This document shows positions 11,825-24,587 of a DNA stretch of 64,000 nucleotides, piece by piece. The DNA is from Diphasiastrum complanatum. Taxonomy: Eukaryota > Streptophyta > Lycopodiopsida > Lycopodiales > Lycopodiaceae. The stretch covers positions 47,554,542 to 47,618,541 of the forward strand of contig CM055099.1 in assembly GCA_029204225.1 (NCBI GenBank), written 5' to 3'. Each line of letters begins with the position of its first letter. Position 1 is the stretch's first letter. A model generated the notes under the pieces. That model ran no database searches, was not told the origin of the DNA, and saw only the letters and a program-made list of their open reading frames with translations. Position numbers and translations under genes: made by a program.

Positions 11825-12062
11825 AATCCTTACAATTGCACCATGAAGCTTTGCACGAATTATGTGAAACCATATTGATGGCAGTTCATGCGTTAGCAGC
11901 AGAGAAAGCTCGCCGTAAGGCATGGCACGATCGTTGATTACACAAAAAAGATCTAAAAGAAGGAGATCTAGCACTGATGTATAAAACCAAGCTGATCAAA
12001 GAAAAATTGAAGTTTATCGGTGAGGGACCGTATAAAGTCAAAGAAATACTAAACTATGGAGC
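11825..12062 (+). pseudogene. Ty3/gypsy integrase C-terminal fragment
   Basis: This short piece matches 61079-61311 in both sequence and translation: AAEKARRKAWHD, LALMYKTKLI and GEGPYKVKEI. These belong to the integrase C-terminal region. It has an in-frame stop after the KAWHDR-equivalent. It ends abruptly at 12062 at a T-rich junction with a minus-strand copia element. Confidence 0.75.
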
Positions 12063-13740
12063 AATTTTTTTTTTCTTAAGAGCAATCTTGATATCCTCAC
12101 ATCTTGATTGTTTCCACCACTCAAGATGATGTCATCCATATAGATTAGCAAGATGGTAACATCATTTCCAGCAAACCTATAATAAAGTGAATGATCATAC
12201 TCACTCATAACAAAGCCTTGATGGAGTAAAAAAGTGTTGAACTTAGCATACCAACTCCTTGGTGCTTGCTTAAGACCATACAAACTCTTTTGTAGTAGAC
12301 ACACATGATTTGGCTTTGTAGAAGAAATGTAGCTCTTGGGTTGCTCCATGTACACTTCCATGTCAAAAAAGCATTTGTAGTCCAATTTACATAGATCCCA
12401 TCCATAAAGTGTAGCAAGTGAGATGATGACTCGCATGCTTACCATCTTTGCCATGGGTGCAAAGGTCTCATCATAGTCAATCCCTTGTTCTTAAGCATAT
12501 CCCTTTTTCAATAACTTTGCCTTGTACTTGTTGATAAATCCATCTTGGTTTGTCTTCACCTTGAAGATCCATTTGCATCCAATAACTTTCTTGTCCTTAG
12601 GTAACTCCACCAATCTCCATGTTTTATTCTTCATAAGAGCTTGATACTCAAGATCCATTGCTTGGATCCACTCGTCTTCTTTCTTTGCTTCATCTACACT
12701 TGTAGGTTCATCAAAAGAGGTTAGGAAAGCAACACAATTTCCAGAAACTACTTGCTTACTCTTTTCATCATATGTGAGCCTTGAAGGCATTTGTCTTTCC
12801 CTTGATGTTCTCCTTGGCTTTTGACTTGATGAAGGTTCATCATCATCACCATCTAAAGTATGATCCTTTACATCAACATCAATAATGTTAGATCCATCCA
12901 CATCACCATCAATAATGCTTGAAGACACTTTTGAATGTTCCCCTCATCAAAAATGATCTCTCTACCAACAATCACTTTTTTAGTAGAAGGAATGTAAACC
13001 GTGTAGGCTTTACTCACCTCACTATAACCAACAAAAATACCTTTCCTTGAAGATGGATCCTCCTTGGTCCTATCATTAAGAGTAATGTTGACATAGTGTG
13101 TGCATCCAAAATTTCTTAAAAAGTTGACACTCGGCCTCGTCTTGAATAGCATCTCAAAAGGTGTCCTTCTATCCAAAATAGCACTCGGCCACCTATTGCA
13201 AAAGAAATTGGCACACAACAAATGGGTTATCAAGATTAGCACTTAACCTCATGGATTTAGCACTTTCACATAAAGTTCTATTCCTCCTTTCAGCCACTCC
13301 ATTTTGTTGTGGAGTCCTTGGTGATGTATACTCCCTCTTGATCCCATGTTCATCACAAAAGGCCTTGAACTTGGTAGATATGTACTCACCACCATTGTCA
13401 CTCCTCTGTGGAAAATTGGTTCTCCCTTGCATTATCGAACTTGACAAAGACATCATACACTTCATCTTTGCTCTTTAGTAGATAGATGAACAACAAAATC
13501 TACTAAAACCATCAATGAAAGTTACATACATCAGCTCCACTATTGCTAATTGTAGTAATTCTACGAATATCAAACCGTTCTATTTGAAAAGACTTTGTAG
13601 ATCTAGATGTAGATCTAGAATGGCTGTCTATGTGACTTAGATAAAGCACAAGACTCACAAACATGATTGATACTCTTTAAGGAACTTGAAAAAGCTATCA
13701 CAACTTGCTTTCTAGCCATTACCTCCAATGACTTGAAGTT
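12063..13740 (-). pseudogene. Ty1/copia pre-integrase, integrase and reverse transcriptase
   Basis: Minus-strand copia pol. The order is a gag-pre-integrase CESCALSKSHRQPF (about 13620-13740), integrase with SDNGGEY and TPQQNGVAERRNRT (about 13260-13450), a downstream FVGYSEVSKAYTVY segment, and an acidic linker. The reverse transcriptase then has NKTWRLVELPKDKKVIGCKWIF, YGLKQAPRSWY and the catalytic IYMDDIILSG. The fragment stops at about 12063, soon after the active site. Several frameshifts and stops separate the blocks. Its gag is probably the piece at 14228-14809, with an inserted LTR between. Confidence 0.85.
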
Positions 13741-13768
13741 GAAGTAGTTAGGATTAAAGTAGAATCAC

Positions 13769-14018
13769 TGTGCTACTGTACTGTGGGTCCTATCAGTGGA
13801 TAAGGATCAGTTGACCTCGCTACGAGGCAAGTCGACGGGACACGCGTCCCGCCAACGGCAACCTGGGTCATGCATGGGTTGCCTGAGTGAACAACTATAT
13901 GTACAGTGTAATTTCATTTTGAGAAATACAATTGCTATGTGAGCTTGCTGTGGAGAGTGTTTTCTGTCTATGTTACTGTGTAGCATGATCTGTGTTCTTG
14001 TGCAAAGCAAATTTTAAG
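13769..14018 (+). repeat. Short LTR inserted in a copia element
   Basis: Starts TGTGCTACTG and runs about 250 bp to a primer-binding site at about 14020. It lies between the gag (14228 onward) and integrase (before 13740) of one minus-strand copia, so it probably inserted there. About 200 bp of its own internal sequence follow the primer site. The exact ends are approximate, and no duplication was recognised. Confidence 0.5.
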
Positions 14019-14019
14019 T

Positions 14020-14032
14020 TGGTATCAGAGCC
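14020..14032 (+). promoter_or_regulatory. Primer-binding site (initiator tRNA-Met type)
   Basis: TGGTATCAGAGCC follows the LTR-like segment at 13769-14018. It is a perfect copia-type primer site. Confidence 0.85.
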
Positions 14033-14227
14033 GTATAGGGAGTGTACATAGTACAACATCATTGTTGAAGAGAGCTTCGGGAGAATTGTCTTCTGAGAGT
14101 TCGGGGTTTATGGCGGGTTGTCGACGAAAAGAGAAGCACTGGTGCACGGTTTCTAGTTTTTAGAAGCTTGCCAAGTTCAGTAGAGGGATTAGTAGCCTGT
14201 GCATAGCATCAGACAGGGTAAAACTTG

Positions 14228-14809
14228 GTGAAAAACATTTGAAGAATCATCCACTTGATCTTTCCATTTAGACCACTTACTTTTGCTTTTGCCCTTGAAT
14301 TTTCCTTTGATGAACATAGCCCTCTCTCCAACTTGAGATGATGATGAAGATCCACCTCTTTCTTGAAGCCTATATTCTTCATTGATCAAGATATCTTGAA
14401 GATCAATCAAATTTGGCAAAGTTCTTTGAATACCAAGACTTTGAACAATGTTAGCATGAGCATCCAACAAGCCATTAAGAATCACTTGTACAAGCTCTCC
14501 TTAATGCTTTCATCTATGCAAGCTAACTCATCATTCAATGCTTTCATTCTAAAAACAAAAGTACTTGGACTTTGTTCATTCTTTTTCAGACAAGAAAATA
14601 TTTGCCTTCTTAGAGTCAACACTGTAGGAGTAGACTTGGATTCATAAAGCTTCTTCAATGAATCCCAAGCATCCTTTGATGAAGTACTCTTACCAACTTC
14701 CTTGAGAAGCTCATTGGTAGCATTCATCTTTATCATGTGTAGAGCCTTCTTGGCCCTCTTGTCATACCTCAATTGATCTTGTTGTGTTGCTGGTCTCTCC
14801 TCCAAACCT
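14228..14809 (-). pseudogene. Ty1/copia gag fragment, minus strand
   Basis: UBN2-type gag with EERPATQQDQLRYDKRAKKAL, KDAWDSLKKLYES and LIDLQDILINEEYRLQERGG, ending in a basic KGKFKGKSKSKW stretch just before where a zinc knuckle should be. The N-terminus is cut at 14810, where another repeat begins. It closely parallels the gag at 8500-9309 but is a distinct copy. One frameshift lies at about 14485. Confidence 0.8.
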
Positions 14810-15411
14810 TGTTGGGGGTATTCCCAACATATTGTAAATAAATAATATCGGCTAATAAAAAATGTTGCGAGGGCATGACATCCTACGCGTATAAGCCCAT
14901 GGCCCAATGAGCATGCAAGTTGAGCATAAATAGAATAAAAGACTTGGGCCTTTTTGGAAATAAAATAATACTTGAGGTCACAAAGTCAAGTTTAGGAACT
15001 TAGAGAAAAACTTTCCAAGTTGGGTCCAATTTGAGACTCACATGAATTATTTGAAATCCAATGTACTTTTTTAAGACCCTTGGATTAAGTTGGGTCCAAA
15101 ATGAATGGACAAGATTAGTGTACATATTTTTAGATATAGCCAATAGGATTTTAGGTCAAGAGCCTTCCCCACTGATAAAAAAACAACCCTTGTACCATAT
15201 TTGGATGCTTAATGAGGAGGAAACTCTACCATTTTTGGAAGATAAGCATCCTCATTTGCTATTCAATGCTTGCTATTGCTTTTGTTGTTGTTTGTTCTTG
15301 CTTTCAAGTTCATGCTCTTCTTCTTTTCTATAGTTAAAGTTTCTCCTTTAGCAAGTAAAATGAGCAAGTGAGCTAACCTCCACTCTCCCTTTCTCTACCT
15401 TCTCTCCTTCT

Positions 15412-15479
<68 letters not shown>

Positions 15480-15540
15480 CTCTCCTTCTAACTCTCTCTC
15501 CCTCTCCCTCTCTTTCCACTACAAATAATGATGAATGTTA
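14810..15540 (+). repeat. Probable LTR, 5' end well defined
   Basis: It begins TGTTGGGGGTATTCCCAACA, a palindromic start typical of many copia LTRs, exactly where the minus-strand gag is cut. It includes a (CT)n run at 15415-15475. The 3' end is not clear. Confidence 0.45.
15415..15475. repeat. (CT)n microsatellite
   Basis: A run of about 30 CT units flanked by CTCC variants. Confidence 0.95.
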
Positions 15541-15670
15541 GTTTAATGGAGTAGAGTAGTGGAATAACTAAAAGTAGTCTTTTTGTATAGTTAGGTACCT
15601 ATCCTAGAGATCTAACCATTTTTGTAGGAGCAAACACTGATATCACTCTATGGGTGGAAATAGATATCAG

Positions 15671-15685
15671 CTCTAATACCACTTC
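15671..15685 (-). promoter_or_regulatory. Degenerate primer-binding site, minus strand
   Basis: On the minus strand this reads TGGTATTAGAGCT, a one- or two-base variant of the TGGTATCAGAGC primer site. It suggests that an LTR lies at higher coordinates in minus orientation (15686 to about 16830), including the long CT run. Confidence 0.45.
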
Positions 15686-16835
<1,150 letters not shown>

Positions 16836-17520
16836 ATAGTAACGCTTCATTCTTGAGCCATTTACTCGAGTATCAAGTAAATGTCCTTCAAGATTGGCTA
16901 ACTGAAGTCATCCACTGTTAAAAACTTCTATGACTTTGTAAGGTCCCATCTATCTGGTATGTAATTTTCCAAGAAATAGCATGTGTCTGTTATCATACAA
17001 AAGCACGTAGTCCCCTCGTTTAGTTTTTATTTTTTTTATAGATTGATCAAAAATTTCTTTTCTTTTATTCTGAACTCGTTCAGTCTCGATTAATGAAAGA
17101 TGACGATCCTCCTCCAGTTGCGTCAAAGCTATCATTCGCTCCCGGAGGCTATCGTGTTCATCCATTCGCTCTTCATTACTAATGCGAAATGTTGAAATTT
17201 CGAATTCTATTGGTAATATGGGATGCATTTCATACACAAGATAGTGTGGAGTTTGCCTAGTTGTGATCTTTTCAGCAGTTTTGTATGCCCATAAGACAGA
17301 TTGTAACTTCTGATCCCAATCTGAAGAAGGCGTTTCCGTTACTTTATTCAAAATTTTACACAAAATTCCATTTGCCCGTTCCGTAAGCCCATTCGCTTTT
17401 GGATTATACAGAGTGGTTTGGCGATGTGTAATGGAGAAGTATGACAACATAGCCTTGATGGTCTGATTAAGAAAATGGGTTCCCCTATCACTAACGAGTT
17501 CTAAGAGACATCCATAACGT
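16836..17520 (-). pseudogene. Ty3/gypsy integrase C-terminal half, minus strand
   Basis: Starts in SDRGTHF (about 17485). It continues with YNPKANGLTERANGILCKIL containing the catalytic glutamate, SDWDQKLQSVLWAYKT, the basic linker and GDYVLLYDNR. After one in-frame stop comes MGPYKVIEVFNSG with LLDTRVNGSRMKRYYD at its end. It is nearly undamaged over 200 residues. It meets a plus-strand gypsy gag exactly at 17520, so this is a junction of two elements in opposite orientation. Confidence 0.85.
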
Positions 17521-18021
17521 GTGACAATGTTTCAAGGTGGTAGAAATTACGGCTGCTACGAATGTGGCGAAGGCCATAGAATTGTGGAATGTCCATACAA
17601 GGGACAATACATCCTTTGTCAAGCATGCGGTTATGGACACTGCTACAAGAACTGTCCATTAAGACCTAGAACGAGTGCACCATTAAATTTCATTGCAGTG
17701 CAACCGATAGTAGTTCCAGTAGGGATGCCACCAGAAAAACAACATTTCCACGCCCCAGTGTTAGCCGTCACGCGAGCACAAAAGTGGAAGGAAGTGGCAC
17801 CCTCACCACCCCCATCAGTATCAGAAGATCAACCCTCAGCTGTAGGACCGTATCCTAATGTGAGGGAAGAAGGGAAGCAATATCAGAAGATACGCCACTA
17901 GGTGTAGAAGGCACAAGAAGAGGAAAAAGTTCAAGCAAGAGAGATACCCGCAGAACCTCGTGTTGCTGAAGAACCAGTACCACAAGCGGGCTCACCATTC
18001 CATACTGATCAGAATGATCAG
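17521..18021 (+). pseudogene. Ty3/gypsy gag end with two zinc knuckles
   Basis: The frame opens inside a gag nucleocapsid. Two knuckles, CYECGEGHRIVEC and CQACGYGHCYKNC, are visible, each with spacing CX2CX3HX4C, one residue shorter than the usual CX2CX4HX4C. A Pro/Val-rich linker follows, and the frame is broken by a TAG at 17899-17901. The capsid part upstream is missing, because the other gypsy element abuts at 17520. A related minus-strand copy is at 33189-33563. Zinc knuckles bind element RNA for packaging. Confidence 0.75.
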
Positions 18022-19026
18022 TTGCACCATTACAAACCACCTTTCCACATGGTGGAACCCGAGGATTTGCACACTGAAGTGCTCGCAAGTTTGCTAGCAA
18101 GCCGTGTTAGTTTATCCCTCAAAAAATTACTACGGATTGCACGACAAGCCAAGAGCCTCCTGGGTGAATGGGCCAAAGCTGAAGCGGAACCAGTGATACT
18201 AGAGCCCATATATTGTGCAGGTTATGAAGAAATGAACAATGTCCTCCACATTGGGACAACGTGGAAAAGTGAAGAACACAATATTGCCCTGCCAATCAAG
18301 CACAAGAGATTCAAGGATGAGGTAGCAATGGTAGATGGAGGATCAGGTGTAAATTTAATCTCCACTACTTTGTCTCAAAAATGGGGTCTGCAAGGATTGA
18401 AGCCAGCGAGATTTGCCATCAAACTAACAAATCAATCTTGTGTTAAGCCAAAAGGTGTAGTTGATGACATCCTTGTGAAAATAGCGAGAATGTAGTTTGT
18501 TACCACTTTTGTGGTGATGGACATACCAAAGTCCCCATCTGCCTACTGCATTTTACTAGGAAGACCATGGTTGAAGACTGTGCAAGTGGTTCACAATTGG
18601 AAAACCGAAAAACTCAATTTCGAAAATAGGGAACAGATTGTAAAGGTTGATCCAACCACATGGGCGGTGAAATTGATTACACCAAAAATTGATTATGGAT
18701 CGTCCACCACTGATCATACGATTGATCGCCCAAGGGAAGCTAGGGGAGGTCATTACGATTCTGAAACAGATATCATGAGATGGACGGACACATTAGCAAT
18801 TGTTGATTGTATGGCTGGGCATGCTTGTCAACATGATTCAGATCCAGAACCTAGCACATCTTCTCCCAAGTGCTATACGATGGACACACCCATCACTTTC
18901 GGGGTAAATATGATCAATGTAGCATGGCTGTTAGCAGAAGCTATTAAGAACCCTGTGGACGATGATTTAGTTCCTTGGCAACATGCTCTTACGTACAACA
19001 AGGAGGCTAAGCTGACAGATGAGTAG
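18022..19026 (+). pseudogene. Ty3/gypsy retropepsin and linker
   Basis: Two frames of the same sequence are separated by a TAG at 18493-18495. The first has AMVDGGSGVNLIS, the retropepsin active-site strand, with DGG where D-S/T-G is usual, then LTNQSCVKPKGVV. The second has the second conserved block YCILLGRPWLK. An acidic linker leads towards the reverse transcriptase. The protease releases gag and pol proteins in the particle. Confidence 0.8.
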
Positions 19027-19873
19027 GTCCTGCAACATATGGACCTAGATCGTTATGGAATAAAGAAGGTACAAACTCAGCCACCACAGAAATCCACAAT
19101 GGCGAAGGTTTCCAAGATAGATCCACCCGAGGCACCTGCCAACAAGAAGAACCAGTTGAGACAACATTACAACCAGGTGATTCGATAGAGCGATCTACTA
19201 GAGGAGGCTATAGCTATGATGGATGCTGACATTCACAATCATGAAGTGAATGTCACGCCAGTCCCAAAGAAAGACAACAAGGATGAACCCAAATATGTGA
19301 GCAATAAAGGAAAAAAGAAGGTGTTGGATTTCATGAAGTCAGTCCGAATGGACCCAGATGCAGCTTCATCTTCTTTACAGAGGACTATTAATCTAAAGAT
19401 TACGAGTCGCGAGCTAAGATCAATATGCTGAAGGAGGAATCCCATCGAACGCCAGTTCACAAGATGCTTGAGACCTTTAAGAACTATACCTTAGATGATG
19501 CAGTAATTATGATGTCGCAAGCCCAAAGAGAACCCGATCAAAGTCACAGGAACTAGTGAAGTAAGTCTTTGAAGGACTTGTACGAACACAATCGATGAAC
19601 CTTGTTGAGCCAAGAGAAGAAGAGAAAATCATATATGTGGGAGAGCAATTGACGCCCACACAATTCAAGAGATTATGATCGTTGTTGGTGGAATACATGG
19701 ATTGTTTTGCATGGAATGACAGTGATCTGAAGGGTATCCCACCAGCAGTAGTCCAACACACCATACCCTTGGTAATTGGAGCGGTCCCCAAGGTGAGTCG
19801 TTATCACCGCTGCAACCCGAACTATACAAAGCTGATAAAAAAAGAGTTGCAAAAATTGCTAGATGTTGATTTT
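19027..19873 (+). pseudogene. Ty3/gypsy linker and reverse transcriptase start
   Basis: A degraded linker (19027-19640), then YMDCFAWNDSDLKGIPP, VVQHTIPLVIG and a KKELQKLL segment at 19682-19873. These are the residues that normally precede the gypsy reverse transcriptase palm. The frame then ends abruptly where a copia gag begins, consistent with a truncated or inserted element. Confidence 0.75.
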
Positions 19874-20301
19874 CATCTATGAAAGGGCTCAAACCAGAAG
19901 GTGATGCAACCAATATCACCAAGTGGAGACTGAGAGATGGCAAAGCATTTTTCATGATCATCCTCAACATCAAGGATACTCAAATCAGTCACATATGTGC
20001 TACTCAGACTGCTAAAGATGCATGGGACATCTTAACAATTCTCTATGATATTAGAGATGTTACTTTTAAGTTACACTTGAGGAAGGAATTCTTCACCCTG
20101 AGAATGTCTGATACAGAAAGTGTTTCAAATCACCTCAACACAACCAAAAATATTATGGAGCAAATGACTACAACTGGCTCAGTCATAGAATATTTCGATG
20201 CACTCATGACTCTATTATCGAGTCTACTTGAAGCCTATGAGAATTGGGCAATGGCAATTTCTACCCAGGAGCACCTCACTCTATCAAGAGTAATTTCGTA
20301 G
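19874..20301 (+). pseudogene. Ty1/copia gag (UBN2-type)
   Basis: Begins at MKGLKPEGDATNITKWRLRD and includes CATQTAKDAWDILTILYD, the LHLRKEFFTLRM helix and a MTTTGSVIEYFDALM segment, all typical of a copia gag capsid region. It ends in a stop at 20301, and the zinc knuckle is missing. About 130 bp later the frame resumes inside reverse transcriptase, so protease and integrase were lost by an internal deletion. The 5' LTR is also absent. Confidence 0.8.
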
Positions 20302-20429
20302 CCTTTACAAGAGGAGATCAGAAGATCATCCTCCTCCTTCGGCTCAAGAGCGGATCCTCAAGCTCTATACTAAAACAAAAATCAAAAATTCAAATCTCAC
20401 TGAGCTACCAAAGTACCAGAATTTACAAA

Positions 20430-21873
20430 TGAATATTTAAGACGAAGTACGACGCTGAAGGAAGGCTAAATCGTTACAAGGTCAGGCTAGTCGCCAAAGG
20501 CTTTTCTCAAATTCCAGATATGGACTATTCTGAAACCTTTAGCCTAGTTGTCAAACATGCTTCGATCTGCCTACTTCTCTCCTTTGCAACCGCAACAGAT
20601 CTTGAACTCCACCAGATGGATGTCAAGACCGCTTTCCTCAATGAAACCATCGAAGAGGAAATCTATATGACATAGCCAGAGGGATACGAACTCAAAGGCA
20701 AGCAACAACACCTTGTATGCAAAATTCACAAAGCACTTTATGGGCTGAAATAGTCACCCAGAGCCTGGTTCTAGAAAATCAACGCATTTCTGATCGAGAA
20801 TGATTCTATTGCAAACTTGGTAGACTCAAATGTTTACTTCAAGTTTGTATTAGATTACTTCATCATGATCACTCTCTATGTAGATGATACACTCCTATTC
20901 AATAACGATCTGAATTCGATGAAGGAAACGAAATACATGCTGGCCTAAGAATACAAGATGACATGGGTCCAGCCCACTATTGTCTCGAAATCCAAATCCA
21001 ACGAGATCGACCCAGCAGACTGATTTTCATCAATCAACAATGATATCTCAACAACGTTCTGAAAAAGTATGGAATGGACAACTACAAACCAAGTCACTTT
21101 CCACTCAACCCTAGACTAAAATTACCAAAGGAACAGTCTCCTCAAACTGAGGCAAAAAAGAAGAAAATGAAGCGCTACCCGTTTCAATCCATCATCAGCT
21201 CACTGATGTACGCAATGATCTGCACATGACCAGACCTTGCATATTCAATCAGTACACTTAGCCAGTTCCTATCAAATCTAGGCTTAACTCATTGGAAAGC
21301 ACTAAGAAAGATCATAAAGTACATCCAAGCAACGAAAACTCTCAGCACCTGCTATGGAGGTGGCCAAACTGCCAACATCCTTGAAGCCTACACAAATGCA
21401 GATTGGGCAGGAGATGGCGATACCAGAAAATCAACTTTTGGATTTGTATTTTTATACAATCAAGGCCCAATCTCATGGAACAGTCGGAAGCAGACCTCAG
21501 TTGTATTATAATCAATGAAATCCGAATACATAACTGCCACAAATGCAACCAAAGAGGCGATCTGGCTAAGACAATTGCTTGCAGACATCAACCTTGCACA
21601 AACACTTCCTACAACAATCTATTGTGACAATCAAAGCACAATAGCGCTATCTCTCAGTCCAATATTTCACTCTCGAAGCAAACATATTGAAATCAAGTAT
21701 CATTACCTTAGAGAGAAAGTGAATAGCGAAGAAGTAGCATTCATTTTTTGCAGGACAAAATAAATGGTGGCAGATTACTTCACAAAGGCTCTATCAAAGG
21801 AGCATCATCTCAGATTTAACGATATGTTAAATTTGAAAATCAAAGCTTTTTCAGGATCCACATCAAGGGGGAG
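20430..21873 (+). pseudogene. Ty1/copia reverse transcriptase and RNase H
   Basis: Starts at [17 protein letters not shown]. It has [18 protein letters not shown], an ALYGLK block, the catalytic ITLYVDDTLLF and an RNase H with KSEYITATNATKEAIWL, YCDNQSTIALS and SKHIEIKYHYLRE. It ends at a polypurine tract (CAAGGGGGAG) just before the 3' LTR. Several in-frame stops (for example after IYMT and after YGLK) and shifts make it inactive. Confidence 0.85.
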
Positions 21874-22442
21874 TGTTAGATTTCTTATGCCCAACATTAA
21901 CAAATCATTCAAGTAATGAGCATCCTGAAAACAGCCAAAGGCCAACTACATGTTTCGGACCTTCGCATTTTTTTCACTCTTCCATTTTTGTGCCTTAAAC
22001 ATTTTAGACACCTTCGTCTTCTTCACATTTTTCACACCTTCACGAGAAAAAAAATACAATAACCAAAATCCATTTTAGACCTGCCTTAAACATTTTAAGA
22101 CACCTTTGGGATTTGCATAACTTCTCTGTTCAAAAGGCACCTTCAGTATTTTCGGATTTTTCGCAACATTGGCAGACTAATGTCGCCAACTTATCATCAA
22201 CTCTAAAAATAGCTGGACAACTAAATATCCCAAGGGCGGTTACCTACTTTGTACATATACAAAGACTGGCATAAATAGCATTCAATGCTTGTAGGATATT
22301 TTTTAAGACACTTGTAAATATACAAGTGGAATGATCAGTCGGTTGAGAATGCCACTTGGGAAAGAGGCAACGTCCTTCGCAAGATGTTTCCAGACTTTGT
22401 CTTAGAGGACCAAGACGGTTAAGCTAAGTAAAGATTTTAACA
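21874..22442 (+). repeat. Copia 3' LTR
   Basis: Starts TGTTAGATTTC immediately after the polypurine tract and ends AAGATTTTAACA, giving TGTTA/TAACA terminal inverted repeats, 569 bp. The matching 5' LTR is not present, because the element is truncated at 19874. Confidence 0.75.
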
Positions 22443-22921
22443 ATCAGAGTTATCTGTAGCCAGTGTAATCACACTCAACAATAGTTGAAGTTATCACTTC
22501 AAGTATTGTACTCACTATTTGATATTAATCGGAGTGCATTTTTGTCTCACTATTGTATCGTTCATTTGTGCAATCTGTCTAAATCATTTCCAGCGCAAAT
22601 AAGTATTGTATTTAACTTTCTCGGCCAATTTTTTTTTTATTTTCAAATATCTAGCCTGGCAGAACAAACAATTGTGATTGGACCACAGTTACTGTCCGAA
22701 TACTCTTATGTTGCCCGTCATTGTACACTCGAGGTTGATTTGATATCAATAGTCGTAAACTGTAGTTAACTAATCCTTGTAGTTTAGGAACTTCTTGTCA
22801 TTCATAGGTATACCTCTCATTTTCTTCATTCGATCTCTTATTTTGGATTGTCATTCTTAGGTTTACCTCTCAATCTCTTCATTCTCTCTGTTCTCAGCTT
22901 GTGTACACGTATTTTCGACTA

Positions 22922-23585
22922 ATGGCCACACATAATCAGAGACCAAGAGGAATATTGATGCAATCAATATTTGCAAAGAAAAAAAATGCAAAAGATCAAT
23001 GGATACCAAGAATATATCAAAAATATCAATGGATCTTGATGCATCTTTCTGCAAAAGGCTCATTCCAAAAAAGAAAAAGATCAGATAACATATATAGAAG
23101 CTCTTGAAAAGGTAGGATAATGGATTTCAAAGTATCACCTGCCGGTCAATCTATCACGGAAGTTTTAGTTCAGCATGCTTATCTTCACAATGAGCTCAAT
23201 ATTTATGATTTGAATCCAAATGATAGAAGAAAATGCAATTGTAAGTTTTCAGATTTAATTTCTTTAGAGTTAGCATTTTCTTTAAATTATATTTTTCTTG
23301 TGATGTTTTGTTGGTTTTGTAGATTTGTATCCATCAAATTTCGTTGAATGGCAAAGAGTTCAATCGATTGTAGGAATAATCGATGTCATACATTTCAATG
23401 TTAGTTTTTTACAATATAAAGGTCGTTATCCAAAATCACTTTTAGAGTCAAGAGTTTTCTTTTATGATCACACCTATTTTTCTGATAGAAATGGTTTAGT
23501 TGGTAGATTAGAGCCATATCCTGTACTAGATTTTTTGAGTGAGGAATGGATTTCTCCTGATGCAACAATTTTAGAAAGTTTTTGA
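22922..23585 (+). pseudogene. Unrecognised intron-containing gene relic, exons 1-2
   Basis: The frame starts at an ATG (MATHNQRPRG) and runs to 23240, broken only by a TGA at 23105-23107. A GTAAGT donor at 23241 and a TTTTGTAG acceptor at 23321-23322 define an 82-nt intron. Splicing joins phase 1 to phase 1 and keeps the frame open for another 87 codons, to a stop at 23583. The second exon has VEWQRVQSIVGIID, PKSLLESRVFFYDH and VGRLEPYPVLDFL. I do not recognise the family; there is no retrotransposon motif. The intron makes a retrocopy unlikely. It is probably a decayed host gene, with further exon-like sequence to 24200. Confidence 0.5.
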
Positions 23586-23718
23586 TCTAGGCTATATATT
23601 GATATTCAGAGTATATTAAAATGTAGCACTGGATCAAAGAATAATAAATTAAGTTGGTATCTACTTTTACTATTTTTGTTGATTTTTTTCCAAATGCAAT
23701 GTTCGGAAAACGAAAACA

Positions 23719-24200
23719 ATGTTTATTTGTAAGGACTTGAGTGCTGAAATAATCGTCAAGTTGTTGGATAATGGTTGGGATACGAAACAAAATCAGCAAG
23801 TTGAGTGCAAAGTATGTTACTCATCAATGATATTTAGATATCACATCGAAAAACAAATGCTCACTTTGCTACTGTATTGTAGAAGATGGACTAAATGCAA
23901 AAATGTTTGGAAGCCACTTGATCAAGATTTTGGTATAAACTCTCAAGAGCAACTTCAGATAACAGTGAAAAGAAATGACAACATTCTTGCAATGATTGAG
24001 GTCGAGGAAGATTGGTGTCTCAATCACATTCGATCAGAACTAGACATGTTGCAATTCGATCTATCTTAGTACTATCAATTTCGATTAAATGGTGTAAAGG
24101 TACATTATGGTATATGAAAATATTTCTTTTTTTCTATTTCTAAGTGAATCAGTTTCAAAAAATATATTAACTAAAACAATTTTTCTTGTGCAGAAAGATT
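23719..24200 (+). pseudogene. Unrecognised gene relic, later exons
   Basis: A 116-codon frame (23719-24069) has FRYHIEKQM, INSQEQLQITVKR and AMIEVEEDW, followed by SELDMLQFDLS and then a TAG. Past the TAG the same frame stays open to a plausible donor at 24100, with an acceptor TTTTCTTGTGCAG ending at 24193. The strand-rich ITVKR...IEVEEDW...FRLNGVK pattern resembles a ubiquitin-like fold, but that is a guess. It lies in the same orientation as the relic at 22922-23585 and is probably part of the same gene. Confidence 0.4.
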
Positions 24201-24500
24201 CATAGATTATAAACAATAGAATTTTGTATTATGTAATACAATTTTTTGTATACATCATTTTTGAAAACATATGAACCACTTTTTCTATGAGACTCTTTCA
24301 TTTCTATGATCTCCATTTCCATGGTGCAGAACACAATGTAATTGCAACTAGATAATATGAGTTTTCGATAACAAGATTCATTGTCTTCTGCAAGAAATGC
24401 ATTATTTCCATTGGGGACCACAACTAACAGAATCAACCTGTTGGGAGGACTGCAGTATCCAATATAAACAAAAGTTAGTAACCAAATTTTAACACTATGT

Positions 24501-24571
24501 AATATCGGATCAACGTGCAAGAGGTTATAATAAAATCTACAACAAAAACAAGTGCGCATCAAACCGATATT
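24501..24571. repeat. Hairpin unit 1
   Basis: Left arm AATATCGGATCAACGTGCA at 24501-24519, right arm TGCGCATCAAACCGATATT at 24553-24571. The outer eight bases pair exactly and the inner part pairs partly, with a 33-nt loop. Confidence 0.7.
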
Positions 24572-24587
24572 CAAAAGATATCGTTTG

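Noticed and set aside
22922-23585. Assignment to a TRAPP-complex or other vesicle-trafficking family
   Set aside because: The resemblance was limited to a W-x-VGIID pattern and spacing, too weak to name a family.
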